From: an uncultured bacterium
GTDB lineage: Bacteria > Fidelibacterota > Marinisomatia > Marinisomatales > UBA1611
Assembly: GCA_913020665.1 (NCBI GenBank)
Contig: CAJVZI010000001.1
Span: 1-64,000 of the forward strand
Direction of reading: 5' to 3'
Length of the DNA stretch: 64,000 nucleotides
Each line of letters begins with the position of its first letter. Position 1 is the first letter of the stretch. Shown in pieces: positions 38,501 to 46,948 of the stretch. Below the pieces are notes generated by a model that saw only the letters and a list, made by a program, of their open reading frames with translations, was not told where the DNA came from and did no database searches. Position numbers and translations under genes: made by a program.

Positions 38501-38690
38501 TATAACTACCTCTCTGAGGGTTGATCTGCGAGGGTAAAATATTATAGTTATTGGAAACCATATTCACAAATGCAAGGGGTATACGCTGACCTAAAAGGTC
38601 TTCTTTTATCTTACCTCTGAAAGGTATACTCTCCCCCAGGGTAAATGAAAATACCAGAATAAATAATATTAGTTTTTTAATATGATGCAT
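35511..38690 (-). CDS. C25 (gingipain-like) family secreted protein with T9SS-type C-terminal sorting domain
   Basis: YIIPMIDNGVGIVNYRGWGDANGWHYPEFH...VFMSYVCNSNDFA; NILGDPSLQVY; C-terminal YPNPFNPITNIDLTIP...ISIFDILGKEV...SSGTYFVMV...KLLLLK. Confidence 0.85.
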   Translation of the reverse strand: MHHIKKLILFILVFSFTLGESIPFRGKIKEDLLGQRIPLAFVNMVSNNYNILPSQINPQRGSYMIIAPDGVVNYLNDFVSFKNSQGFDVYLIPLSEAGGSAAEIKSMITDRLMDDPMLEYILLIGDVDGFAEFPSFYYGPENDVSDQQYTHILGDDNIPDVFIGRLSIDSLSDLAVIMSKTIQYTRDPLAFDENWLDRGLIVAGNYANTYPIPITPKWTSYWLRDELLDYGYSEVDTVFYPPIQQGAPYIIPMIDNGVGIVNYRGWGDANGWHYPEFHVDDVNDLNNGWLTPVFMSYVCNSNDFANNVDPCLAEAVLRGGTPTVPKGGVAFVGPSDLHTSTKYNNVINAYMYDAMLNYNVVELGPAMQAGQWGLTKEFPAQSGAGEAQEFYANVYNILGDPSLQVYLDTPKEFTITSGAVTSVDNFINISLSDPHSQPVSNAVISIMTDGALIEKGISDKNGQYATILDIEGTPALDIYANKGGFIQGHEIVYVQNSDQDLVLSDINIGTQDNSVKPMLGSLMDISISFQNQSSNSLGPISCNIAFSDHVVPSMFNVNIPTSEPGETVTINGIEITAYGTDVSNAVIGVINSEDGSTLCDLAIDIEMPVFEIEFTEQPEPGDEFQPSLSVVNFTQGNYSEVSIQLTPLSEGATLSVNGSSEQLSSFNPFESSLHETNYILALDDVSYGSDITFLVEFFKNEYSFYEQEVVLALIPPADNYPVAPNNFGYWAYDDTDEGYEQTPVFEWVELDPNYGGSNGTHYELDDDDHVDVELPFVFKYHGRDYDQITISSNGWTSFEGCDIDYFWNMSIPMYMGPKAMLAPFSDDLETIDTNGDGQIDKWVDIYTWHDDSNGRFIIEWSRALNGYDEVTEETFEIILYDQNAMPTESGNGVIDFQYLEIDDVDVTKNYSTVGIEAPDKNYGLQYVFNNVYTDGAAPLENERAIRFTTEAPSNYISALDVDNDITPEQFYIGPAYPNPFNPITNIDLTIPMSDEVSISIFDILGKEVSILHNGTLVSGHYRFTWNGVNRYGHSLSSGTYFVMVRYRKNIEIRKLLLLK

Positions 38691-40969
38691 TTTTTAACAG
38701 CCTGTTCTTTTTGAGTTTGAATTCTAATAAAATACATACCCGTACTTGCTACAAGCCCATTATTTAGATCTAGCTCAATATAGTGCTTGCCGTATGGTAG
38801 ATTATTAATGTTTTTTGAAAGGATATTTTGACCTAATAAATTATAAATATTCAATGTCGCCGACCCTCCAGGATAATTATCAACATTTACCTGAAGTTTA
38901 CCAAAAGACGGATTGGGGAATATGCCATTGATACGCATAGGGATCTTTGGTGTACTATTTGTATTGGTGCTTTGAATATCTAGGTAGCTATCATAAAGAG
39001 AGAATAATTGCAATGAATGTAGTTCCCATCCTCTATAATTGACTGTTTGGTCTGAAGAGAACTCTAATCGAACTTTCACAGATGTAAATTCATCCTCAGA
39101 TATGGCAGTAATTAGATCAGTTGTTAGGCCATCCCACTTATCACCGTGCCATGATCTTGCTCCTAAGATTATATCATTTTCATCTAGGATAGATACCTTT
39201 GCCATATCATGATCCCACTCGGTCTCATATTTGTGCGAAACTGACACTACAGCACGATTACTACCTGAAATATCAATTAGGTCAGACTCCATCCAATGGG
39301 TTGAAAATAGAGTGTCGCCATTATCATACCATTGCCCTTCCTGAGATCTTAATGTATGGTCGACCATACACCAAGTACCAACAGAATTAGGCCAAGGCCA
39401 TGACCCGCTGAGGTCATCGACCATACCAGATTCATAGGCGATAGATACTTCTTGGTCAGACCCTAGCTCAATTTCTTTCCTCCACGGTACGAATGAATCA
39501 CCCATCAGGAAGTCTATTTCATAATATCCAGCCGCCAGGCTAAAAATATTGTCACCCGATGATATTTGGATCTCATTTGTTTCAAACTCAGTACTTATAG
39601 TCCCAGTCACTGTATTATTATCAAATGATTCATGGACTAATCTTATATTGAGTTGATGAATTGGGGCAGGCTCCAGATATATATCTTGATCAGTAATAGC
39701 ACTATTATTCGCAACAAGTGATATCTCTTGATCTAGAAAGCCTTTAGCCCTGAAGGAAAAATTATAGGTGCCGACATCTAGTATACGCCTATAACGTCCA
39801 AATTCATTCGTTAAACGTGGCTTTAAAACAGATCCGGAGTGTTCTAATACTTCAACAATAGCACCCTCTATCGGCTCGCCAGTTGAGCTATCATATATAA
39901 TTCCCGTTATCTGCGCTGCGTCTGTATAATAGCCTATTGCTCGATCCATAAGATATATCATGGCTGGTTTATTCCTATCAATTGTATCTTCGATCAATAA
40001 ACTATCAGGCTGAAGATTAGACGTCCCGCATTCTACGAGATATTGAATGGACCCTGTCTCACGATAGAACCAGTCATGCAATTTACCATTTCTTGATCCG
40101 CTATATACAGATAGGTAGGTACTAGTGCCATCCTCAGTACTGATTGCGCCTGCAAAATGGTCGGCAATGGATTTCATAATTGCTAGGTCTGGGGACTCCT
40201 TTTGCTCCTCCCATTTCCACGATGTAAATACTTTCTCAGAAAGATTTCCTGATCGTGAACTATGCCACACGATAGAAAAAACAAAATCATTTTCTAGTGC
40301 AAGGTCTCTAATAGCAATTGCCTCGCCTTCAGAGAATGGTTCCTCGCCTTTATAGTAATCATAATGAGAAGCATAATCAGAATTATCAGGTTCAAGAAAA
40401 GTATCACCAAAGGCCCAATTAAAACCGAAGTTACGATTGAGATCTACTCCGTCAATATCGTTACCTATGGAAGGGTCATAGTCAAATAAACCATTCGGGA
40501 AAGGCCCATCTGGTGATAGGTCTCTTTTATTCTTTCGGTAGCTTAGATCTAATTCTTCATGAACCACATTCAATCCTTCTGGATTTGCAGTAGGTATGAT
40601 CCATATATCTAGATATTGCTTCAAAATATTCATATGGGTATGGATGCTTGCATCAGGAAAAAGCAGGTCGTTTATAAGGTCTAATACAATTTCAACACCT
40701 AGAATCTCTTCTGCATGTACCTGTCCAACGAATAGAACCCTAGGCTCATCCTCTTTTACATGTGCATTATCGGATATACGAACTGCCAGAATAGGAATAT
40801 TCTCTTGGGTTGAGAAACCGATCGTATCCAAATGAAACCAACCTTCAAGCTCTTCTAACTGATCTAATGAATCAAGATAACTATAGATCTCCTCTGTAGT
40901 ATGATATCTGCCATCCAATGATTGCGAAAATAAAGGGTAAAATAGGAATATTGACAATATGTATTTCAT
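38669..40969 (-). CDS. M14 family zinc carboxypeptidase with T9SS-type C-terminal sorting domain
   Basis: GQVHAEEILGVE (HxxE), DGVDLNRNFGFNWAFGD, QYLVECGTSN; C-terminal FPNPSFGKLQV...IYNLLGQNI...STGMYFIRIQT...KCIILKN. Confidence 0.9.
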   Translation of the reverse strand: MKYILSIFLFYPLFSQSLDGRYHTTEEIYSYLDSLDQLEELEGWFHLDTIGFSTQENIPILAVRISDNAHVKEDEPRVLFVGQVHAEEILGVEIVLDLINDLLFPDASIHTHMNILKQYLDIWIIPTANPEGLNVVHEELDLSYRKNKRDLSPDGPFPNGLFDYDPSIGNDIDGVDLNRNFGFNWAFGDTFLEPDNSDYASHYDYYKGEEPFSEGEAIAIRDLALENDFVFSIVWHSSRSGNLSEKVFTSWKWEEQKESPDLAIMKSIADHFAGAISTEDGTSTYLSVYSGSRNGKLHDWFYRETGSIQYLVECGTSNLQPDSLLIEDTIDRNKPAMIYLMDRAIGYYTDAAQITGIIYDSSTGEPIEGAIVEVLEHSGSVLKPRLTNEFGRYRRILDVGTYNFSFRAKGFLDQEISLVANNSAITDQDIYLEPAPIHQLNIRLVHESFDNNTVTGTISTEFETNEIQISSGDNIFSLAAGYYEIDFLMGDSFVPWRKEIELGSDQEVSIAYESGMVDDLSGSWPWPNSVGTWCMVDHTLRSQEGQWYDNGDTLFSTHWMESDLIDISGSNRAVVSVSHKYETEWDHDMAKVSILDENDIILGARSWHGDKWDGLTTDLITAISEDEFTSVKVRLEFSSDQTVNYRGWELHSLQLFSLYDSYLDIQSTNTNSTPKIPMRINGIFPNPSFGKLQVNVDNYPGGSATLNIYNLLGQNILSKNINNLPYGKHYIELDLNNGLVASTGMYFIRIQTQKEQAVKKCIILKN

Positions 40970-40972
40970 GTG

Positions 40973-43900
40973 TTACTTTAAGTAAGTCACCTTACCTTTT
41001 TCTATTATGCCATTTGACTTGAATGAATAGAAATATACCCCGCTTGATATCTTTTGCCCATCAACATTCTTTGCATCCCAACTTATCTGGTATAAACCTG
41101 CATTCCCAGGAAGTATCAATCTATCATAAACAAGATTGCCTCTTAGGTCATATATTTGGAATTCAACTGCTTGTTTATCAGGCATTTTAAATTCAAAATT
41201 CAATTTTCCGTTAAAGGGATTAGGATAGGCGCTTTCCAATGAAAAATCATTTGGTATTTGACAATTATTGCAACTGTAGTCTGTAGAAAGGATATCAGCC
41301 TTCATAAGAGTCCTACCATAGTAATTCGCAAGATCTTCTTTTCCTGAACTTCTAAAGTCGATCCAATCCAAAAAATATTCCTCACCAGAGTGATGAGTTA
41401 TATTTACATTTTGTTGTTTATGGTATGCTATACAAATTGGAATACCATTCATTTCCGTCGTCATCCCCTGACCAATGATATATCCACTAGCATAAAGGTC
41501 CACTCCATTGATCAGCAATGGATCTTCATTATAGTAGCCCCTTTCATCCTCCCAAATCACCAGAAATTCATTTTCCTGCAATGATGCTAAGCTAGGGTTG
41601 TATTGGTCAGTTGTGTCCACAGAAAATTGTATTTCATCTTGCTGTAGGGCCCCACTTGCAAGATCAATAATTTCACCGTAGATCTCAAAATCAGAACCAT
41701 TTCGATAATCTTGCCAAACAAGAAAAGCATGTGTTCTTGACTCATTAAACTCAAAGGAAACGTTCACCTGGTCGTTATCTGCTTCAATAACTGGTATCCC
41801 CCCAGAATCCCACACTTCATTTCCATCCCAATCAATTGATTGAGCATATATATCTGAAAAATTTCCATCTTGTATCCAAACTGCGATCATGCCACTTTCA
41901 TCATCAATAACTTTGACCTGTAAATGTCTAGAATCAGAAGAAGCATTGCTTAAGCTATTCCCATTGGGATTCCATCCGATCTCTACATTACCCTCTGCAT
42001 CTATCTTTGAATATTTAAGAGAGGCTGCTGGCCATGCATCCTCCATCCAGAATATCATGTACTTATCGTCTGGAGTGGGTACCACAGCCATGATATAGTC
42101 GTCTCCATTTGAATCAACCAATTCTACACCCTCGCTAGGAAGGGTTATATTGCCTTCAGTATCTAGCTTCTGATAGTATACATCGTAGTTAAAACCTCTG
42201 CTCTCTGACCAAAAACACCCCACGCCATCTGGTGTCTCCACTAATAAAGCATTACGCATATCAAATACAGCATCAAGAGCTATACCATCTTCATCCCATA
42301 CATTATTTAGGTTTTCATCCAATCTATTTACGCGAATGAACTTTGGTGAAGAGGTCCCATCAAAGGTTGCAGTATAAAAGCCATTTGATGCTTTGAGAAA
42401 ATATGGTATCGAAAAATCTGTTTCAGATGAAGAGTTATCTCCAAATGTCAGTTGTTTACCATTTACATCATCCAACTCAAGCTCCGTGATGCGCGAACCA
42501 TAAATTTTCTTTGAAGACCTATTATCCTCCCACACCAAATAAAGATCTTCTTCAGCAATTGGATATGAATGTGTATAATTAACATCACCATCCAGACCTA
42601 ACATAGCTGTCAATCCATTATTTTCCCACTCAGGAAGAAAACTTGAATTTAATTTCTGAACTTTCAGATCGATACTGCCAGAACCTTGATCGCCATACAC
42701 TCCAAAAAGACCATCTTGTATATTGCCAACCAAGATAGGAGCAAATTGATAACCTGAGGCATCAGATATTGCCAAAGGCTCTTCTATACTATAGCTTCCA
42801 TCTGAGCTAATATTCTGATAGAATATATCAACATCTGGGAATGTACCTCTTTCCCAAATGATGTTCAGATCACCATTTACACCTGCTGAAAATCGTGCAC
42901 TAAAATCAACATCTTCGACTGGATCTAATCGTATTCCATCTCCCCATTGTCTTTCACCATTTGTATTTATTTTTTGAAAATATTGATCCCCATCGATCGG
43001 ATCATCTCTAAGATCTTTCCAATTAACAAACACTTCACCCAGATCGCTTCTTTTTACTCTTGGAGCAGTTTGTAAAGCTTGATTGTCTGATATGGCTCGA
43101 TCGTCAGTAAAAACCGTACCGTTTTCATTGACAAATTGATAGAGGACCCTTGAATTCTCATCACCTTCTTTCCATGCAATAAAAGAGGTGGTATTCTCTA
43201 CAAAGGTTGCACGTGGCTTAAGTTCTTGCTCCTCTGTTGCTGCTATGGGGATACCATTCTCTTGAAATAAATTTTCCATCGAAATATTTAATCGTTGCCC
43301 ATAGATATCTGCGTTAGCACCCTCTCTAAAATCAGCCCATGCAATAAATGCTTCCGAATTTCCAGCATATTCAATGGTCTTCGCATTTTGATTTCCGCCT
43401 TCAGTTACAATAGCGACACCTGTTCCAGGAGAAACAATTTCATGATCTGAAGAAATATGCGTACCATAAATATCATCATCTACACCACCACGCTTATCCT
43501 GCCAAGTAACAAAAACTCCTCCTAAGCTATCAGTACACATATTAATGGTTATCTGTTTACCTTCTACCTGAGCTAATGCGATACCGTTTGGGTCAAGAAG
43601 AATATCTCCATTATTATCCAAATGCTGAAAGAATATATCTCCCTGCTCATCGAAACGATAATCCACCCAAGCTATGAATACACCTCCATTTCCATCTGTA
43701 ATAGAGACTGGATCTTCCTGTCTCCCTGGGAGATCCGTAACAACAGCACCTGATTCACCCCATAATAGTTCACCATCCTGATTGATCTTATGTGCAAATA
43801 TATTTCTCATACCATATCTTGTATCAGACCATACAAAAATAGCTTCCCCACTATTACCCGGAGAAACTGTTCGATACCATTCAATGTGCACGCCCTGCCT

Positions 43901-43981
43901 AATTGGAGCGCCATCTCCTGAATCGAAACCAGTAGCAAATATATATGATATTAAGCTGGCAACGATCACCACCTGTTTCAT
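40973..43981 (-). CDS. Large secreted repeat protein (predicted beta-propeller-like) with T9SS-type sorting domain
   Basis: About 15 imperfect repeats around W-x-D-x-R...DIYGQ; C-terminal YPNPFNGKLNFEF...IYDLRGNLVYD...SSGVYFYSFKSNG...KVTYLK. Confidence 0.75.
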   Translation of the reverse strand: MKQVVIVASLISYIFATGFDSGDGAPIRQGVHIEWYRTVSPGNSGEAIFVWSDTRYGMRNIFAHKINQDGELLWGESGAVVTDLPGRQEDPVSITDGNGGVFIAWVDYRFDEQGDIFFQHLDNNGDILLDPNGIALAQVEGKQITINMCTDSLGGVFVTWQDKRGGVDDDIYGTHISSDHEIVSPGTGVAIVTEGGNQNAKTIEYAGNSEAFIAWADFREGANADIYGQRLNISMENLFQENGIPIAATEEQELKPRATFVENTTSFIAWKEGDENSRVLYQFVNENGTVFTDDRAISDNQALQTAPRVKRSDLGEVFVNWKDLRDDPIDGDQYFQKINTNGERQWGDGIRLDPVEDVDFSARFSAGVNGDLNIIWERGTFPDVDIFYQNISSDGSYSIEEPLAISDASGYQFAPILVGNIQDGLFGVYGDQGSGSIDLKVQKLNSSFLPEWENNGLTAMLGLDGDVNYTHSYPIAEEDLYLVWEDNRSSKKIYGSRITELELDDVNGKQLTFGDNSSSETDFSIPYFLKASNGFYTATFDGTSSPKFIRVNRLDENLNNVWDEDGIALDAVFDMRNALLVETPDGVGCFWSESRGFNYDVYYQKLDTEGNITLPSEGVELVDSNGDDYIMAVVPTPDDKYMIFWMEDAWPAASLKYSKIDAEGNVEIGWNPNGNSLSNASSDSRHLQVKVIDDESGMIAVWIQDGNFSDIYAQSIDWDGNEVWDSGGIPVIEADNDQVNVSFEFNESRTHAFLVWQDYRNGSDFEIYGEIIDLASGALQQDEIQFSVDTTDQYNPSLASLQENEFLVIWEDERGYYNEDPLLINGVDLYASGYIIGQGMTTEMNGIPICIAYHKQQNVNITHHSGEEYFLDWIDFRSSGKEDLANYYGRTLMKADILSTDYSCNNCQIPNDFSLESAYPNPFNGKLNFEFKMPDKQAVEFQIYDLRGNLVYDRLILPGNAGLYQISWDAKNVDGQKISSGVYFYSFKSNGIIEKGKVTYLK

Positions 43982-44017
43982 GTTATACCTTCCTCGTTCT
44001 TATTTTTGATCTATTTA

Positions 44018-45052
44018 TTATTGTTCAATCGTAATAATCTGTATTCCTTCACGAGTACAGACTAATAATTTATCACCCCAAAAGATAGATGTGTAACTGT
44101 ATCCGACTGGGAATATGCCTTTTTCTTTAGGACCCGTAGGATCTGACACGTCGTAGAGAGCAATTCCTTTTGATCCAAGCGTTAAGCAAGCAGTACTTCC
44201 TTTAATTGATATGTGGTCAACAGTCAGATCTTCTGCAAAACGATAGGATACACTTTCCGAAGAAAAACTATCTTTAGGTACATAAAGAGCACCGGCATCA
44301 TCACACGCGACAAAAACACCCTCTGCTGTCAGCGCAACTTTTTCAGCATTACCTTCAGTATCAACTCTATTAATTAAAACAGGAGTCGCCCCAAGGGAAT
44401 CTATATAGAATAATTCCACTCCTAATTGATCCACAGCCATTGCTATATAATTAGAGCCATCTGAATCAATTCCTAGCGGTTTACCTGGTGTATAGATCTC
44501 AGAGCCACCATAAGGGGTCCACTCTATAAACTCTATACCAAATGAGCTTGTAGTATCAAGATTGTAATAATGCCATTTCATTCCATCATCATTATCAGCA
44601 GAATACATGACAAATTGTCCAGGTTTTGTGTAGAATGATACGAAGTCCTTTGTTCTTGCACTCATAACAGTATTCCTATAGAACAGGCTATCGCCTCCGC
44701 CATAGTGAAATATTTTGACATCATCATTTGATTCAGAGGCAAGGATAAGATCATTATCAGGGTCAACATCCACGAGCGCAACATCACTGAATTCTAAAAA
44801 TGTACCACCTTCCTCATAACCAGTAAATCCAGCAACCATTGATTGACCATCAAGATCCCATACCTGAATCCCATATTGTCCAGCTGCAACAATTGCATTA
44901 TTACCATTCATACTGATATCTCTTGCAAATCCATTTGTTTCTAAGGTCGCATCAATCGAGATAGACCAGAGGTCATCATTATTCGGATCAATACAACCAA
45001 ATAATAATAGAAAAATGATAAGAGATAGAGTGTTTTGTTTAATATTTATCAT
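44018..45052 (-). CDS. Lipoprotein with LVIVD-like repeats
   Basis: Lipobox LLLFGCIDP; repeats such as GSKGIALYDVSDPTGPKEKGIFP and GYSYTSIFWGDKLLVCTREGIQII. Confidence 0.65.
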   Translation of the reverse strand: MINIKQNTLSLIIFLLLFGCIDPNNDDLWSISIDATLETNGFARDISMNGNNAIVAAGQYGIQVWDLDGQSMVAGFTGYEEGGTFLEFSDVALVDVDPDNDLILASESNDDVKIFHYGGGDSLFYRNTVMSARTKDFVSFYTKPGQFVMYSADNDDGMKWHYYNLDTTSSFGIEFIEWTPYGGSEIYTPGKPLGIDSDGSNYIAMAVDQLGVELFYIDSLGATPVLINRVDTEGNAEKVALTAEGVFVACDDAGALYVPKDSFSSESVSYRFAEDLTVDHISIKGSTACLTLGSKGIALYDVSDPTGPKEKGIFPVGYSYTSIFWGDKLLVCTREGIQIITIEQ

Positions 45053-46070
45053 ATATCATATCCCATTTAAGCGTTAACCAAAATTGCATTTGTTCAAAAC
45101 TCTTAAGATCTTTTACCCAATCATATTCGGAGTCAGTTTGACGAGTTCTATACCTTGTTGAAAAGGTGATATTAACAATATCAGTTATATTCTTTTTCAA
45201 CCAAATATCATATTTAGAGTCTAAGTGGCTCCTGCCAGCATGCAAAGGATCATTAGGGTCTTCAGCATCATATACTCTTTTTTCTAAACGAGTGGAAAAT
45301 CCTATCTCACTAAAGAAAGGAACCTTTTTTTTGATCTTAATTGGCGCATACCACTCTATTGTCTCATAAGAACGATTGAAACTGCTAGGCCTTTCAGGTA
45401 AAAAATGTGATTCATTGACCGCACGACCATGATTCACTTGGAGTGCAACATTACCGATCTTTTTGATCTTATAATTCAATTTAGCTTTGTAATAAACTAT
45501 ATCAAGATCAAACTCTGTAAAAGGCTTTGAGTAATATCTTTGTAAATATCCACCACCAAAATTCATCCATGAGAGTTTTGATATCCGTTGGGATAACATA
45601 AGACTTTGATTTCTATCAGTGAATAAGCATGGTGAAAGTTTATCATTACTGATATCTCTATTGGTATAGTGCCTCAAATAAAAACGATCCAGATGACGTA
45701 ATGAATATTTGATATTTTTATAAGAACCCCATTTATACGCGATATCGAAGCCACCTGACCAATATTTCTTTTCTGGAGTATTTCTATAATCTGAAGATGT
45801 AAACAGTAATTTCAGATCTAGATTCTGATATTTTGAATATATAATTGATTTTGTTGCTTGGAAGCTCAGTTTTGTAACAAAACTATCAAAAGTAGTTGAC
45901 CCACCCATGATGCTGAGATCTTGAGCAGCATCATTGAATTCATCCTTAGAGAAACGCAAAACATTATCATCATAACCACCCGTAAATCCTATGGTGTAGT
46001 CTAGGGGCGTCCCTCCCCATAAATATGAAATAAAAAAAAGAGTAAATGCTATCTGTATAAATCGAAACAT
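45039..46070 (-). CDS. Predicted outer-membrane beta-barrel protein
   Basis: Signal-like N-terminus; amphipathic, Tyr/Trp-rich alternating strands throughout. Confidence 0.55.
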   Translation of the reverse strand: MFRFIQIAFTLFFISYLWGGTPLDYTIGFTGGYDDNVLRFSKDEFNDAAQDLSIMGGSTTFDSFVTKLSFQATKSIIYSKYQNLDLKLLFTSSDYRNTPEKKYWSGGFDIAYKWGSYKNIKYSLRHLDRFYLRHYTNRDISNDKLSPCLFTDRNQSLMLSQRISKLSWMNFGGGYLQRYYSKPFTEFDLDIVYYKAKLNYKIKKIGNVALQVNHGRAVNESHFLPERPSSFNRSYETIEWYAPIKIKKKVPFFSEIGFSTRLEKRVYDAEDPNDPLHAGRSHLDSKYDIWLKKNITDIVNITFSTRYRTRQTDSEYDWVKDLKSFEQMQFWLTLKWDMIYDKY

Positions 46071-46948
46071 TAGTAAAGTATAAAACGGGTAAGAACTACT
46101 TTATCCCTATCCAAAACTTCTAGATCATAGCGATGCTTTCCTTTTGGCACAGTAAACTCACAAGACCTCCATTTTCCTGGCACCTTATCCATCCTTCCTT
46201 CTATTTCTGATGCTGAAGATCTTTCAGTACTGAAATAATAGGTACCGATGATCTTTTTTCCCTCACTGATTCTTAATCGATAGGATTCCTCCTGGCCCAT
46301 AATATCTGAGAACTGAAGACGTGTCATAACCCGCATTGTTCTTTCACCATTAGCCTCGATCTGTAGTGGGAGTTCCGGACTGCATTCATAATAACTTATA
46401 GTGCTATTATCCGTACGTAACTTCACAGCGTTTTTGTGTACCATGGGTGTCAGAATTTTCTTTTTCTTTCCAACTGACTCAAATTCCTTAGTAATTAGAC
46501 GTATGAGGACGGGATATTTCTGGTCCTTATCTTCTAGAAGCTCAATAGTATGAGGTCCCTTATCTAGATTAATAAAATAATTGCCTGAATAAGTATAACT
46601 ATGCTTCGGATGCTGCACAGATCGGATAGACCTCTGCACTTTATAACGGTGTTTAACAATGACAGTATCTTTTGAATCGATAACAATAGAATATTGAAAT
46701 GAATGACTTTTTTTCTTCTTCCTTATGACAGGATATCTTGATATGAACTCAATGCGACTAGGTCCTTGGACAGCATAATGAATGTTTTGGTCTTTGATAG
46801 GATAATACAATCTCCTTTTACCATTAATGATCAATATTTCTTTCTCATCACTATTCTTTGATGGCTTAAGAAGTTTTGCTTCTAATGGCCAAGCTAATAG
46901 TATTGCAATAATGAAGGCTAGTTTTCTATAGTAAGCTATCTGGCTCAT
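46070..46948 (-). CDS. Exported protein with internal duplication, unknown function
   Basis: Signal-like LAFIIAILLAWPLEAK; two roughly 110-130 aa similar halves each ending KGPHTIELLEDKD / KGKHRYDLEVLDRD. Confidence 0.6.
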   Translation of the reverse strand: MSQIAYYRKLAFIIAILLAWPLEAKLLKPSKNSDEKEILIINGKRRLYYPIKDQNIHYAVQGPSRIEFISRYPVIRKKKKSHSFQYSIVIDSKDTVIVKHRYKVQRSIRSVQHPKHSYTYSGNYFINLDKGPHTIELLEDKDQKYPVLIRLITKEFESVGKKKKILTPMVHKNAVKLRTDNSTISYYECSPELPLQIEANGERTMRVMTRLQFSDIMGQEESYRLRISEGKKIIGTYYFSTERSSASEIEGRMDKVPGKWRSCEFTVPKGKHRYDLEVLDRDKVVLTRFILY

